A DNA stretch of 64,000 nucleotides from JASTVH01 sp042862465 (GCA_042862465.1 JASTVH010000005.1:186001-250000); one strand, 5' to 3'; positions 33,054 through 42,645 are shown, counted from the stretch's first letter. Numbers and translations: made by a program. Notes: generated from the sequence alone by a model not told the origin.

Positions 33054-34139
33054 ATGGGGCCCCAAGTGCACGCAGTATGGATTCTCACACGTCCCGGCTT
33101 CGAGGTTGAGGCCGGACAGGAGTACCTGGATCAGGCCAGTCAATTGGGGGTCTTTGGCTACTTCAAACCCTATCCGTCCTTGGGGTTGGTGTCGTTTGTC
33201 GCCACAGGCGACGGCAGTGAACGGGAGATCCTGGTCGACCGCCTGCCGATGTCGCAGCTGGTGTTTGCCCGTGATGCCTACTTTATGCTGACCGAGATCC
33301 AGGATCTGTCAGCCCAGGATCGGGTGGGGGACCTGCTGGAAGCCATGGCAGCGCTTGAGCCACAGGTGCCATGGGGATCGCTCGAAGTGCACGTGCCGGA
33401 AGGCAGTCAGGACGGGGATCTGTCCAAGTTTGCCCGCAAGTGGACGGCGCCCGCGGCAAAGGCCCTGAGGGAGAAGGGCTGGTTATCGGCGCGACGTAAT
33501 CCGGAGGCCGCCCGGCTGGAGCTGCTGCTGTTGGATTTTCAGCACCTTTTAATCGCAGAGAGCCTGCCGGGGCATCGGGCCGTTTATGCCGGCGGGCGGC
33601 CGCATCTGAGGCTGCCTTCCCGGGCACCCAGCCGTTCGACCCTCAAGCTGGAGGAAGCCTTCCAGGTCCTGTTGAATCCAGAGGAGCGTGAGACCTTGCT
33701 GCTACCTGGTATGAAAGCGGTCGATCTGGGCGCGGCGCCGGGTGGCTGGACATACCAGCTGGTGCAGCGGGACATGTTTGTCACGGCGATCGATAACGGC
33801 CCAATGGACGAGGCGCTGATGGAAAGCGGCCAGGTTGAACACCTCCGGGCCGACGGGTACGCCTGGATGCCGGACAAGCCCGTGGACTGGATGGTATGCG
33901 ATATCGTCGACAAACCGCGACGGACGATCGAAATGGTCAGTCGCTGGCTGGTGGAAAGGCGCTGCCGTTGCACCGTATTCAACCTGAAACTGCCGATGAA
34001 ACAGCGGCTGGCAGAGTGGTACCTGTGCCTTGAGCGACTGAGCGAGCTCCTGGCTCAGTGTGACGGGAAGTATGAAGTGCGGGCAAAGCAGCTTTATCAT
34101 GACCGCGAGGAAATCACGGTCATGGTGCTGCCCGCCTGA
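33054..34139 (+). CDS. rlmM: 23S rRNA C2498 2'-O-ribose methyltransferase RlmM
   Basis: 361 residues, typical of RlmM. The N-terminal THUMP-like region begins with ILTRPGFEVEAGQEY. The Rossmann SAM site is AVDLGAAPGGWTYQLV, with the K-D-K-type catalytic residues suggested by MVCDIVDKP and FNLKLPMKQR. Uses SAM on naked or early-assembly 23S rRNA. The start ATG 33054 has little Shine-Dalgarno, but no better start exists. Divergent from the diguanylate cyclase. Confidence 0.95.
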   Translation: MGPQVHAVWILTRPGFEVEAGQEYLDQASQLGVFGYFKPYPSLGLVSFVATGDGSEREILVDRLPMSQLVFARDAYFMLTEIQDLSAQDRVGDLLEAMAALEPQVPWGSLEVHVPEGSQDGDLSKFARKWTAPAAKALREKGWLSARRNPEAARLELLLLDFQHLLIAESLPGHRAVYAGGRPHLRLPSRAPSRSTLKLEEAFQVLLNPEERETLLLPGMKAVDLGAAPGGWTYQLVQRDMFVTAIDNGPMDEALMESGQVEHLRADGYAWMPDKPVDWMVCDIVDKPRRTIEMVSRWLVERRCRCTVFNLKLPMKQRLAEWYLCLERLSELLAQCDGKYEVRAKQLYHDREEITVMVLPA

Positions 34140-34147
34140 AGTTACAC

Positions 34148-34432
34148 CTAGGTGTGTTCGAGAATGGTGATCTTCTCTTCACGGTCCATCATGGGGTTGA
34201 GTTCCAGCATCATGGCCTTGCGTTCCGGCGAATCCTGCCAACGTTGCCAGTCTGCGACCGAACGCCAGATCGACAGCAGGATACGGTGATTGCGGTCATG
34301 GGCATCGCAGAGCGTTTCTCCGGAGATAAAGCCGGGGGCCTGCACCGCCGCCTGCAAAATCGCGCGGGCTCGCTGTTCGTAAGGCTCTTCCAGGGATTCG
34401 GCGATATGTCGCTGAATCAGCACCTTGATCAT
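34148..34432 (-). CDS. Antibiotic-biosynthesis-monooxygenase-fold (ABM) protein
   Basis: 94 residues, a complete small ferredoxin-like ABM domain: MIKVLIQRHI, then APGFISGETLCDAHD and LLSIWRSVADWQRWQDSPER. Proteins of this fold include quinol monooxygenases and heme-degrading enzymes; nothing in the sequence chooses among them. Convergent with rlmM, 8 bp apart; divergent from tusA. Confidence 0.85.
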   Translation of the reverse strand: MIKVLIQRHIAESLEEPYEQRARAILQAAVQAPGFISGETLCDAHDRNHRILLSIWRSVADWQRWQDSPERKAMMLELNPMMDREEKITILEHT

Positions 34433-34586
34433 GTCTTCTCCTCCATGGTGTTCCCCTGATTCCCCAGAAAATCATGAACGTAAAGGGGCTTTAATGTTAA
34501 TCTACCACAGTCGGGCGCAGGTGCAGCAGGCTCTTGCGTGCCGGACATTGGTGCAGGGTAGTCACGCATTGGGACGGGAGGATGCA

Positions 34587-34826
34587 ATGAAGGAACCGGC
34601 TTACGATCTGGATCTCGATGCCCGCGGCCTGATGTGTCCGGAACCCGTCATGATGCTGCACAACCGGATCAACGAAGTCCCCTTTGGCCGCGTTCTCCGC
34701 GTGCTGGCGACAGACCCGTCCACGCAGCGGGACATTCCGCGTTTTTGTCAGTTTCTGGGGCACGAACTGCTGGAATCGGTGGAAGACGGGGAAGAGTACC
34801 GGTATTTCATCCGCCGCAACGCGTGA
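34587..34826 (+). CDS. tusA: Sulfur carrier protein TusA
   Basis: 79 residues from ATG 34587, which follows a GGGAGG Shine-Dalgarno; the open frame upstream is not coding. Residues LDARGLMCPEPVMMLHNRIN carry the conserved persulfide cysteine Cys17 in the CPEP motif, and RDIPRFCQFLGHELL matches E. coli TusA closely. It relays sulfur from IscS toward tRNA 2-thiouridine. The acceptor enzyme MnmA is also in this window (57.9-59.0 kb) but not adjacent. Confidence 0.93.
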   Translation: MKEPAYDLDLDARGLMCPEPVMMLHNRINEVPFGRVLRVLATDPSTQRDIPRFCQFLGHELLESVEDGEEYRYFIRRNA

Positions 34827-34859
34827 CCCTGACAGGGTGCCGCGGTTGTCATGATCCCC

Positions 34860-35699
34860 TTAACGGGATCGCATATTGAGCAAGCCCGCACCCACGATCA
34901 GGGCGCATCCCACGGCTTGGTTGAGGGTCACCGTCTCCCCCCAGAACCACCATCCCAGAATCGCCGCGAAGGCTACGGAGGAATAGGTAAACTGGCCAAC
35001 CTTACCGGCAGGTGCTATTCGGTAGGCCGTGGTGATGCAAAGCTGCGCGATGGTGGCACAGGCGGCCAGCGCCAGCAGCAACCCCCACTGTATGGCCGTT
35101 GGCATTTGCCACTGTGCGGCGGCAGCCGGCGCAGAAGCCAGGGTTGCAATAACTCCGAAGTACAGCACGATACGGGCACTCGGCTCGTTAACGCCCATCC
35201 GTCGTATGGTCACCTTGGCCGTGCCGCCCAGGAGGGCGCCTGCGAGACCGGCCCCCACGTATAGCCAGTCTGAGAACCCGGAGCGGCCGGGATCGAGAAT
35301 GACCAGTACGCCACAAAACCCGATAGCGATTGCCAGCCAGGTTACCGGAGAGGAGCGCTCGCGCAGCCAGAAAGTTGCAACGAGGGGAATAAAGAACGGA
35401 GCCGTCAGCTTGAGCAATACGGCTTCAGTGAGCGCCAGCTTGCCCAGGCTGAAGAAAAAGCAGTACATCGCGGATACGCCGATCAGCCCCCGCATCAGGT
35501 GAAAGCGAAGATTCGGCGTTTTCAGGGCACGCAGGCCGCCGGCCTGGGTGAGCACGATCGGCAGGAGGATCATCAGGCCCAGGCCATTGCGGCAGAAGAC
35601 CAGCAGGGCATTGGGAAGCTCCGGAGAGAGGTGCTTGATGATCGCCCCCATCACCGAAAGCAGCATCTCGCCCAGAATGACGAAAGCAGCTCCCCGCAC
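34860..35699 (-). CDS. EamA-family (drug/metabolite) transporter
   Basis: About 279 residues with ten predicted membrane helices in two EamA repeats (RNGLGLMILLPIVL and CGVLVILDPG in the first; GWWFWGETVTLNQAVGCALIVGAGL in the second). The open frame runs to GTG 35879 through the dsbD gene, but the first real helix begins VRGAAFVILGEML, so GTG 35699 is preferred; no good Shine-Dalgarno is visible. Substrate unknown. It lies 26 bp after the truncated dsbD. Confidence 0.82.
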   Translation of the reverse strand: MRGAAFVILGEMLLSVMGAIIKHLSPELPNALLVFCRNGLGLMILLPIVLTQAGGLRALKTPNLRFHLMRGLIGVSAMYCFFFSLGKLALTEAVLLKLTAPFFIPLVATFWLRERSSPVTWLAIAIGFCGVLVILDPGRSGFSDWLYVGAGLAGALLGGTAKVTIRRMGVNEPSARIVLYFGVIATLASAPAAAAQWQMPTAIQWGLLLALAACATIAQLCITTAYRIAPAGKVGQFTYSSVAFAAILGWWFWGETVTLNQAVGCALIVGAGLLNMRSR

Positions 35700-35725
35700 G
35701 ACCGGTTGAGTGGACAGGGAGAAGA

Positions 35726-36496
35726 TCAGGACTGATTCTCCCTCTCCACGCGATTGAGGTGGTTCAGCAACTGCGCGTTGTCCTTTTCCCCCTGAATGAG
35801 CAACAGTTGCCGTTCTTTGCCGGAGGGCGTGAAGGTCAGACCTATCCCCAGGAGATAGCAAGCGGTGGCGATCTTCCACAGTGCGGTTTCACCCGTGAAC
35901 TGTGTGAAACCACTGGCCGTTTCCAGGCCACTATCGGTAGAACCTGGGCCTGGATCAGATCCAGAACTGGCGTCAGGGGGTGGTGCACTGCCGCGCCGTT
36001 CCATGGGCAGGAAGAGGACGGTTTTCGTTTGCGGCGGATAACACAGGCCAGCCTCGGCGCAACCCTGGTAGGTGACCTTGAGTTCCGCCTCTTTCACGCC
36101 CTTGGGCAGCGTGACCGGCACTTCGGCAGAGACTGGCTGGGTAAATACGGTGACTTCCCCAAAGTAGGGGTCCTGCTTGGTTTTTCCTTCCTGGTCGAAA
36201 ACCGGTTCGCCGACCGTCACATCGGGTGACGGGCTGGTAATCGTGATGCGGCTTCGATAAAGGTAATAACCTTCGGTCACGCCCCATTCCAGCAACAGAC
36301 GGTCCCCCTCCATGCTTTGGGAAAAGGGAAAGGCGTCGTCAACCGGAAGGAAATCGTCACCCAGACTACGGCTGGACGACTGCGACTCAGGCCAGGCCGC
36401 AAAGCTGACGGAGCAGGTCAGAAGCAGACAAAGCAAAGCGAAAAGCCGATACCCGGCGGTGCGTCTTGTGTGAGCCTGATCGGTGGTCTGGGTCAT
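35726..36496 (-). CDS. DsbD-like protein lacking the membrane domain (internally deleted)
   Basis: 256 residues. After a signal peptide (about 16-34), residues 45-165 form the DsbD alpha domain: PFSQSMEGDRLLLEWGVTEG and the redox pair Cys146/Cys152 in YQGCAEAGLCYPP. Normal DsbD then has eight helices and a thioredoxin domain (about 570 residues). Here the first helix (LWKIATACYLLGIGLTFTP) stops exactly where family members read CVFPM and joins SGKERQLLLIQGEKDNAQLL, which aligns without gaps to the last 25 residues of the DsbD gamma domain. Disulfide reduction by electron transfer across the membrane should be impossible. Either a remnant or a stand-alone alpha-domain protein. Confidence 0.75.
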   Translation of the reverse strand: MTQTTDQAHTRRTAGYRLFALLCLLLTCSVSFAAWPESQSSSRSLGDDFLPVDDAFPFSQSMEGDRLLLEWGVTEGYYLYRSRITITSPSPDVTVGEPVFDQEGKTKQDPYFGEVTVFTQPVSAEVPVTLPKGVKEAELKVTYQGCAEAGLCYPPQTKTVLFLPMERRGSAPPPDASSGSDPGPGSTDSGLETASGFTQFTGETALWKIATACYLLGIGLTFTPSGKERQLLLIQGEKDNAQLLNHLNRVERENQS

Positions 36497-36605
36497 TCGC
36501 CTGTCGATCTATCGCTACTGTACGATGAATGTAAAAGCATGATGCCAAAAAGTTTCCGGTTTCGGTAGCGGCGACTGCATTGTGGTTTGCGTCGAAAACA
36601 GCCCT

Positions 36606-38033
36606 TCAGGCGGCACCTCGGCCGGACTGCTGATCGGATAGAGCATCTCGCTGCGGGATCGCGCTACGCCGGTAACCGCGTACCAGAACGACCAAGCGTA
36701 ACAAAAGCAATACGGCCGCAGCAGAGAGGCCGCAGATCAGCCCCACCCAGTATCCGGTAACGCCCAAGCCTTCGAAAAGGCCCGCGCCATCGGCCAGAAA
36801 TACGCCGACCGGAAGACCAATCAGCCAATAGGCGGCCAGGGTCGCCAGCATGATCGCCCGGGTGTCCTTGTACCCGCGCAGGGCGCCGGACGTTGCGGCC
36901 TGAATGGAGTCGGAAATCTGGAAAATGGCGGCCAGCCCAAGCAGGTAGCCGCCAAATTCAATCACGCCCGGTTGATCGGAGTACCAGTCGGCAATCGTGG
37001 TACCGCCCAGGAAAAGTGCGATACCTGCGCCCAAAGCCAGGAGTGCGCCCAGGCCGATGCCGAGAAAGGCAACCCGTGCGGCCTGCTGCGGCTGGCCCTC
37101 ACCAAGCCGGAAGCCGACCCTCACGGTGATTGCCAGGCCCAGTGCCAATGGCACCATATAGGTTGTGGCCGAGGCGTTATAGGCGATCTGGTGGCTTGCC
37201 AGGGCGGTCGCACCGTAGGGGGCCACCAGCACCGACATAATGCTGAAGAGAGAGGCCTCGAAGAAAATCCCAAGGGCAACGGGCAGGCCCAGACCAAAGA
37301 GCTCTCTGATCCCACCATATTCAGGCTTCCTGAAATGTTCGAACAGATGGGGCAGGTAACCTCGCCGAGCTGCCCAGCGTGTATAGCCCACGGCCAATAG
37401 CAAAAGGAGCCAGCTCACCAGGGTCGTCGCCCAGCCGCAACCCACGCCCCCCATGGCCGGCACAGGTCCCAGGCCGAAAACGAGGACATAGTCCGCGGGG
37501 ATGTTCAGCCCGGCAGCCAGCAGCGTCATTGCCATGACGGGCCGTGAGCGCGACCAACCCTCGGTAAACCCCCTCAGGGCCTGATACAGCCCGATGGCCG
37601 GTAGGCTCCATCCGATTGCTGCCAGGTAAGCGGCGGCCTTGGACTTCACGTCTGCGGAGGTGTCTATCCATTGCAGCAGCCAATCACCCTCCTGGCAGAT
37701 CGCCAGGCCGATCATGCCCAGCAACAAACCCAGCCAAAGGCCCTGCCAGGTGTGAAACACCGCCCGCTCAGGCAGACCGCGCCCGTTGGCGTGGGCCACC
37801 AGGGAGCTCTGTATGGTGAGCACCCCGATGATGAACAGGAAGAGCAGCAGCCAAACCGCACTGCCAAGAGAAACCGCCGCCAGATCCACTGCGCCCGCAT
37901 TACCGGCCATGATGACATCGGTTACGGAAAAACCGTGCTGGGCCAACTGTGTGATCACGATGGGCAAGGCCAGGCGCATGAGCGCGGACGCTTCCAGGCG
38001 GAGGTCAGCGATGGTGGTAGAGGGTCTGGTCAT
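36606..38033 (-). CDS. MATE-family multidrug efflux transporter (NorM-like)
   Basis: 475 residues with 12 expected membrane helices in two homologous halves. The N-terminal half has LPIVITQLAQHGFSVTDVIMAG, the MATE signature region, and the second has LPVALGIFFEASLFSIMSVLVAPYG. Exports cationic drugs by Na+ or H+ antiport; the coupling ion cannot be told by eye. The last 20 residues are a polar cytosolic tail. Monocistronic, divergent from epmC. Confidence 0.92.
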   Translation of the reverse strand: MTRPSTTIADLRLEASALMRLALPIVITQLAQHGFSVTDVIMAGNAGAVDLAAVSLGSAVWLLLFLFIIGVLTIQSSLVAHANGRGLPERAVFHTWQGLWLGLLLGMIGLAICQEGDWLLQWIDTSADVKSKAAAYLAAIGWSLPAIGLYQALRGFTEGWSRSRPVMAMTLLAAGLNIPADYVLVFGLGPVPAMGGVGCGWATTLVSWLLLLLAVGYTRWAARRGYLPHLFEHFRKPEYGGIRELFGLGLPVALGIFFEASLFSIMSVLVAPYGATALASHQIAYNASATTYMVPLALGLAITVRVGFRLGEGQPQQAARVAFLGIGLGALLALGAGIALFLGGTTIADWYSDQPGVIEFGGYLLGLAAIFQISDSIQAATSGALRGYKDTRAIMLATLAAYWLIGLPVGVFLADGAGLFEGLGVTGYWVGLICGLSAAAVLLLLRLVVLVRGYRRSAIPQRDALSDQQSGRGAA

Positions 38034-38147
38034 TGATCCATTTGTCCGGGGAAGGGCGCCGGTTTTTCCGGAAACTCGTCAGAAGTGGTCAAGGCCCGTT
38101 ACAATGGGGCGCCGCGATATTTTGCAGTTTCGGGACACCCGCGTCTA

Positions 38148-38753
38148 ATGTTGCATGATTACAACGACTTGATTCGAATTTTTGACCGCCTTTTCATGGA
38201 AAGTGAAGGGACCCGATTGATCGCGGGTGATGACGAGCCGCTTTATTTGCCTCGGGATCAGGAGTGTCCCTGGGATCGTGTTATATTTGCCCATGGCTTT
38301 TTTGCCAGCGCCCTCCATGAAATCAGTCATTGGTGCATCGCTGGCAAGGCCCGACGGCGCCAGGAGGATTACGGTTACTGGTACAAGCCGGACGGGCGGG
38401 ACGCGCAGGAACAGGCGCTGTTCGAATCCGTAGAATCAAGGCCCCAGGCACTCGAATGGCTATTCTCCGAGGCCTGTGGCCGCCGCTTTACCTTGAGCTT
38501 CGACAATCTCGAAGGCGAAGCGGATGATGGCCGGCGATTTGCCCCGGCCGTCGTCAGGGAGGCGCACCGTTATCTGGAGCAGGGCGTGCCTCCACGGGCC
38601 CGGCGCTTTATAGAAGCGTTGCAGGCCTTTTACCAAAGACCCGACGCAATCCGCCCAGAGCGACTGACCCTGGCGCAGCTTGGTTTTGGTCACGAGATTT
38701 CTGAAGTGAATTTGAACGATCAGGCAAGCCGGGAAACGGCCACTGCCGAATAA
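38148..38753 (+). CDS. epmC: Elongation factor P hydroxylase EpmC
   Basis: Hydroxylates the beta-lysyl-lysine of EF-P, the last step of that modification. 201 residues from ATG 38148. Highly conserved family sequence: DEPLYLPRDQECPWDRVIFAHGF and ALHEISHWCIAG with the metal-binding HEISH histidines, followed by DYGYWYKPDGR. An upstream GTG (38085) is in frame but is not conserved. EpmA and EpmB are not in the window. Confidence 0.93.
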   Translation: MLHDYNDLIRIFDRLFMESEGTRLIAGDDEPLYLPRDQECPWDRVIFAHGFFASALHEISHWCIAGKARRRQEDYGYWYKPDGRDAQEQALFESVESRPQALEWLFSEACGRRFTLSFDNLEGEADDGRRFAPAVVREAHRYLEQGVPPRARRFIEALQAFYQRPDAIRPERLTLAQLGFGHEISEVNLNDQASRETATAE

Positions 38754-38765
38754 AAGGTTGACTAC

Positions 38766-40391
38766 ATGAGTTTGATGAAAAAGATATGGGCCTGGTTCCT
38801 GGGGCTTCTGGGGTTCTCTTCCAAACCGGAGAGCCAAGATGTGGACGCGCCATCGGCATCATCTGCAGCGACGCCTCAGCCTTCGAAGCCCCAAGCCAAA
38901 CCCCGGCAGCCCGAATCACCCCCAACACAAGCACAATCCAGTGCCCAGGAGGGTAATCCCAAAGGCGGTGACTCCAACGCAACGGTGCAGCAGACGGCCC
39001 CGAAAAAAGACGAGGAAAAGCCAAAACAACCGGCGCCCTCAAAACCCAAACCCGAGAAGAAAGCCTGGTCCCTGAGTGATTACCAGGTTCCCAAGAAAGA
39101 GGGCAAGACCCGATTCCTGGATTTTGACCTCAGCGACGATCTGCTCCATGCCATTGCGGATCTCGGCTTCGAATACTGCACCGACATTCAGGCGGAAGCT
39201 TTACCCTACACTGTCACCGGGCAGGACCTCATCGGTCAGGCCCAGACCGGTACCGGCAAGACGGCCGCCTTCCTGATTACGGCCATTCAGGGCATGCAGA
39301 AGAACCCCATCCCGGAAGACGAGCGCTATGCCAGCGAGCCCCGTGTGCTGGCTCTGGCGCCCACCCGGGAGCTCGCTCTACAGATCGCCAAGGATGCTGA
39401 AGAGCTGACCCGTTATACCGGTCACAAGGTGGTAACCACCGTCGGGGGCATGGATTACGACCGTCAGCGCCGCCAGCTGCGGGACGATGTAGTGGACATT
39501 CTGGTCGCCACACCGGGTCGTTTGCTGGATTTTCTTGGCAGCCAGGATGTCTTCCTGGACCAGATTGACCTGCTGATCATCGACGAAGCGGACCGGATGC
39601 TGGACATGGGCTTCATCCCGGACGTCAAACGCATCATCCGCAAGTGCACGCCCAAGGACGAACGCCAGACCCTGCTGTTCAGTGCCACTTTCAATCAGGA
39701 CGTACTCAACCTGGCCTCAATGTGGACCCGATCGGCAGAGTTTATCGAGATCGAACCAGAGCAGAAGACCGCCGAGCGGGTCGAGCAAACGGTCTATATG
39801 GTGGGAGAGCAGGACAAGTTCGCGGTGCTGTACAACTGCCTGCAAAAGCCGGACGTCAAGAAGGCCATCATCTTCGCCAACCGCCGTGACGAAACCCGCA
39901 AGGTGGAAGACCGCCTCCGACGCCGGGGTATCAAAACCGCGCTGCTTTCCGGGGAAATCGCCCAGAACAAGCGCCTCAAGACCCTGGATCGCTTCAAACA
40001 GGGACAAATCCAGGCCCTGGTGGCGACTGACGTGGCCGGGCGGGGCATCCACGTGGACGACATCACCCACGTCATTAATTACAACCTGCCGGAGAATGCC
40101 GAAGACTACGTGCACCGCATTGGCCGGACCGGGCGTGCGGGTCAGTCCGGCGTCTCGATCAGTTTCGCGAGCGAGGACGACGCCTTCACACTGCCGGAAA
40201 TCGAGTCCTACATCGGGCAGAAGCTGGAATGTGTGATTCCCGATGAAGACCTGCTCAAGCCGGCTCCCAAGGCCGACACGCCTTTCAAGGGCAATCCCAA
40301 GGGCGGGCGCAAACCTGGGGGTCGGTCCGGTGGCGGTGGTCGGCCCTCTGGCGGCCGGTCGTCTTCCCGCCCGCGCAGGGCCCACTCCTGA
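38766..40391 (+). CDS. rhlB: DEAD-box ATP-dependent RNA helicase RhlB
   Basis: 541 residues. An N-terminal extension (about 1-110) is Pro/Lys/Gln-rich and disordered after a short hydrophobic start (MKKIWAWFLGLLGF). The helicase core has the Q motif (CTDIQAEALP), AQTGTGKT, DEAD, SAT and HRIGRTGRAG. The tail is Gly/Arg-rich for RNA binding. RhlB works in the RNA degradosome with RNase E. It starts 13 bp after epmC and ends 13 bp before pdxB, so may share a transcript. Confidence 0.9.
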   Translation: MSLMKKIWAWFLGLLGFSSKPESQDVDAPSASSAATPQPSKPQAKPRQPESPPTQAQSSAQEGNPKGGDSNATVQQTAPKKDEEKPKQPAPSKPKPEKKAWSLSDYQVPKKEGKTRFLDFDLSDDLLHAIADLGFEYCTDIQAEALPYTVTGQDLIGQAQTGTGKTAAFLITAIQGMQKNPIPEDERYASEPRVLALAPTRELALQIAKDAEELTRYTGHKVVTTVGGMDYDRQRRQLRDDVVDILVATPGRLLDFLGSQDVFLDQIDLLIIDEADRMLDMGFIPDVKRIIRKCTPKDERQTLLFSATFNQDVLNLASMWTRSAEFIEIEPEQKTAERVEQTVYMVGEQDKFAVLYNCLQKPDVKKAIIFANRRDETRKVEDRLRRRGIKTALLSGEIAQNKRLKTLDRFKQGQIQALVATDVAGRGIHVDDITHVINYNLPENAEDYVHRIGRTGRAGQSGVSISFASEDDAFTLPEIESYIGQKLECVIPDEDLLKPAPKADTPFKGNPKGGRKPGGRSGGGGRPSGGRSSSRPRRAHS

Positions 40392-40403
40392 GGACACCGA
40401 CCC

Positions 40404-41546
40404 ATGCGTATCGTGGCCGACGAAAATATACCGCTGCTGGAGGAGTTCTTCGGCGATATCGGTGAAATCGTCCGGGTGCCAGGGCGCGACCTGCAGCCCC
40501 GTGACGTGGTCGACGCGGACATCCTGCTGGTGCGTTCGGTGACTCCGGTCAATGAAGGTTTGTTGTCGGGAAGCCGGGTGAAGTTTGTAGGCACGGCCAC
40601 CATTGGTACTGACCATATTGACCGGGAGTGGTTGTCGAAGCAGGGCATCCAGTTTGCGTCGGCACCGGGCTGTAATGCATCCGGGGTGGTGGAATATGTC
40701 CTGGTCTGCCTGAGTCTGATTGCCGAACAGGAGGGGTGTCCGCTGGCCGATTTGAGCGTCGGGCTGGTGGGGGCCGGCAACGTCGGTGGCGAACTCTGGC
40801 ACCGGCTGGAACGGCTTGGGATGACCGTAAAGGTCAGCGATCCACCGTTGGAAGAGCAGGGCGGGAGCGGCTTTTCACCGTTGGACGAGGTACTCGAATG
40901 CGATGTGGTCAGTCTTCATACACCGCTGACCCTCGAAGCCCCCTATGCCACCCGCCATCTGATCAATGCCGCACGTCTGTCGCAGTTTAGGGCTGGACAG
41001 ACGTTGATCAATACCAGCCGCGGTGCCGTGGTGGACAACCAGGCACTGCTGGGCCGGATGCATGAAGAACCGGGCCTGCGCGTGGTGCTGGATGTTTGGG
41101 AAAGCGAGCCGGATATCAACCCCGACCTGTTGGCGCAAGTCTGGCTGGGCACGCCTCATATCGCCGGTTACACCCTGGAAGGCAAAATGAAGGGCACGGA
41201 GATGATCTACCAGGCCCTGTGTCGCTACCTGGGGCTGCCGGTGCGCAAAAAGGCCGGCCAGTTCATGCTGGAGCCGCCATTGGGCAAACTCTCGTTCACC
41301 AGCCAGGCGAGCCCGGAATATGCAATGGAAATCGCCATGCGGGCCTGCTACGACCCCCGTCGTGATGATGCGGCCCTGCGCCGCACTCTGGGTCTGCCCG
41401 AAGCGACCCGGGCCGAAGCGTTCGATGCCCTGCGCAAGCATTACGGCGTGCGTCGTGAATTCGGCAGCACCAAGGTGCAGCTTAAGAGTGGAAGTAGCGG
41501 ACTTCAGCCTTATTTCAAGGTGTTAGGCTTCAAAGTTAAAGTGTGA
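40404..41546 (+). CDS. pdxB: Erythronate-4-phosphate dehydrogenase PdxB
   Basis: Second step of de novo pyridoxal phosphate synthesis: NAD-dependent oxidation of 4-phosphoerythronate. 380 residues. The N-terminal MRIVADENIPLLEEFFGDIGEI, the Rossmann GLVGAGNVGGELWHRL and NTSRGAVVDNQAL are typical, and the PdxB-specific C-terminal dimerisation domain is present. Starts right after rhlB and is convergent with htpX. Confidence 0.96.
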   Translation: MRIVADENIPLLEEFFGDIGEIVRVPGRDLQPRDVVDADILLVRSVTPVNEGLLSGSRVKFVGTATIGTDHIDREWLSKQGIQFASAPGCNASGVVEYVLVCLSLIAEQEGCPLADLSVGLVGAGNVGGELWHRLERLGMTVKVSDPPLEEQGGSGFSPLDEVLECDVVSLHTPLTLEAPYATRHLINAARLSQFRAGQTLINTSRGAVVDNQALLGRMHEEPGLRVVLDVWESEPDINPDLLAQVWLGTPHIAGYTLEGKMKGTEMIYQALCRYLGLPVRKKAGQFMLEPPLGKLSFTSQASPEYAMEIAMRACYDPRRDDAALRRTLGLPEATRAEAFDALRKHYGVRREFGSTKVQLKSGSSGLQPYFKVLGFKVKV

Positions 41547-41560
41547 TCTGAGGTATGGTG

Positions 41561-41579
41561 GGGCGCCGGAGTGGCGCCC
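41561..41579. other. GC stem-loop between convergent pdxB and htpX
   Basis: GGGCGCC (41561-41567) and GGCGCCC (41573-41579) form a perfect 7-bp stem with a 5-nt loop in the 40-bp gap. There is no T run on either strand, so it is at best a weak or rho-assisted stop. Confidence 0.4.
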
Positions 41580-41586
41580 ACGCAGG

Positions 41587-42471
41587 TTACCGGCCACGAG
41601 CCTGCAGGGCCGCGATCCGTTCTTCCAGCGGCGGGTGGCTTGCAAACAATTCCGCCAGACCCGAGCGCCGCCCCTTGTTGATCCCAAACGCCTTGAGGGT
41701 GTCCGGCATCTGATCGGGCATTTGCGACTCCGCCCGCAGGTGTTCCAGGGCCCCAATCATGGCCCCTGTGCCCGCAAGCTGGGCTCCTGCGTCGTCGGCA
41801 CGGAACTCGCGGCGTCTTGAAAACCACATGACGATGATGCTCGCCAGAATGCCCAATACGATCTCGGCCACAATGGTGACCAGGAAGAACCCCATCCCGT
41901 GACCGCTTTCACTGCGGAATACCGCACGATCCACGAAGGAACCGATGATGCGGGCCAGGAAGATCACGAAGGTGTTCAGCACCCCCTGGATCAGGCTTAG
42001 CGTCACCATGTCGCCGTTGGCCACGTGGCCGATTTCATGGCCCAGCACCGCGCGAATCTCATCGCGGCTGAAACGTTGCAACAGACCCTGACTGACGGCC
42101 ACCAGAGCCTGATTCTTGTTCCATCCCGTGGCGAAGGCATTGGCCTGCTGGGCGGGGAAAACCCCCACCTCCGGCATCTGGATACCGGCTTCCCGGGCAA
42201 GTTCGCCCACGGTGTTCAGCAGCCACCGCTCGGCTTCCGAAGAAGGCTGCTCGATGATCACCGTGCGTGTCGACATCTTGGCCATGGTTTTGGACATGAA
42301 CAGCGAGATGAAAGAGCCGCCAAAGCCAATGATGGCCGCGAACACCAGTAACCCGGTAAAGTTGTACCCCTGCTGGCTCATGTATAGATCCAGCCCCAAC
42401 AGTCTCAGCGTAAAGCTGGCGACCAGAATCACTGCCAGGTTGGTACCCAGAAAGAGTAGAATTCTCAGCAT
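41587..42471 (-). CDS. htpX: Inner-membrane zinc protease HtpX
   Basis: M48 metalloprotease of membrane-protein quality control, working alongside FtsH. 294 residues. Zinc motif HEIGH at 145-149, third ligand in SRRREFRADDAGAQLAG; membrane helices at about 4-24, 36-58, 157-178 and 192-212. The start MLRILLFLGTNLAVI is the family start. Divergent from the methyltransferase gene with a 174-bp shared upstream region that shows no clear CpxR-type site to my eye. Confidence 0.95.
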   Translation of the reverse strand: MLRILLFLGTNLAVILVASFTLRLLGLDLYMSQQGYNFTGLLVFAAIIGFGGSFISLFMSKTMAKMSTRTVIIEQPSSEAERWLLNTVGELAREAGIQMPEVGVFPAQQANAFATGWNKNQALVAVSQGLLQRFSRDEIRAVLGHEIGHVANGDMVTLSLIQGVLNTFVIFLARIIGSFVDRAVFRSESGHGMGFFLVTIVAEIVLGILASIIVMWFSRRREFRADDAGAQLAGTGAMIGALEHLRAESQMPDQMPDTLKAFGINKGRRSGLAELFASHPPLEERIAALQARGR

Positions 42472-42645
42472 TTGTGCCTAAACTCCCAGTTTTCCTAACC
42501 ATGCACGCGAAGGGCGCGCATTCCGTTTCCCATGAAGCCTTCAGGGTTCCACGCACCGGATTATACGGGGGCGAGTACCGCTTGGACCCGTTCTTTTTAA
42601 TGGGGCTCTCCGGGACAAATTCAAGCAGACAGCGCTGTAGCCTCA

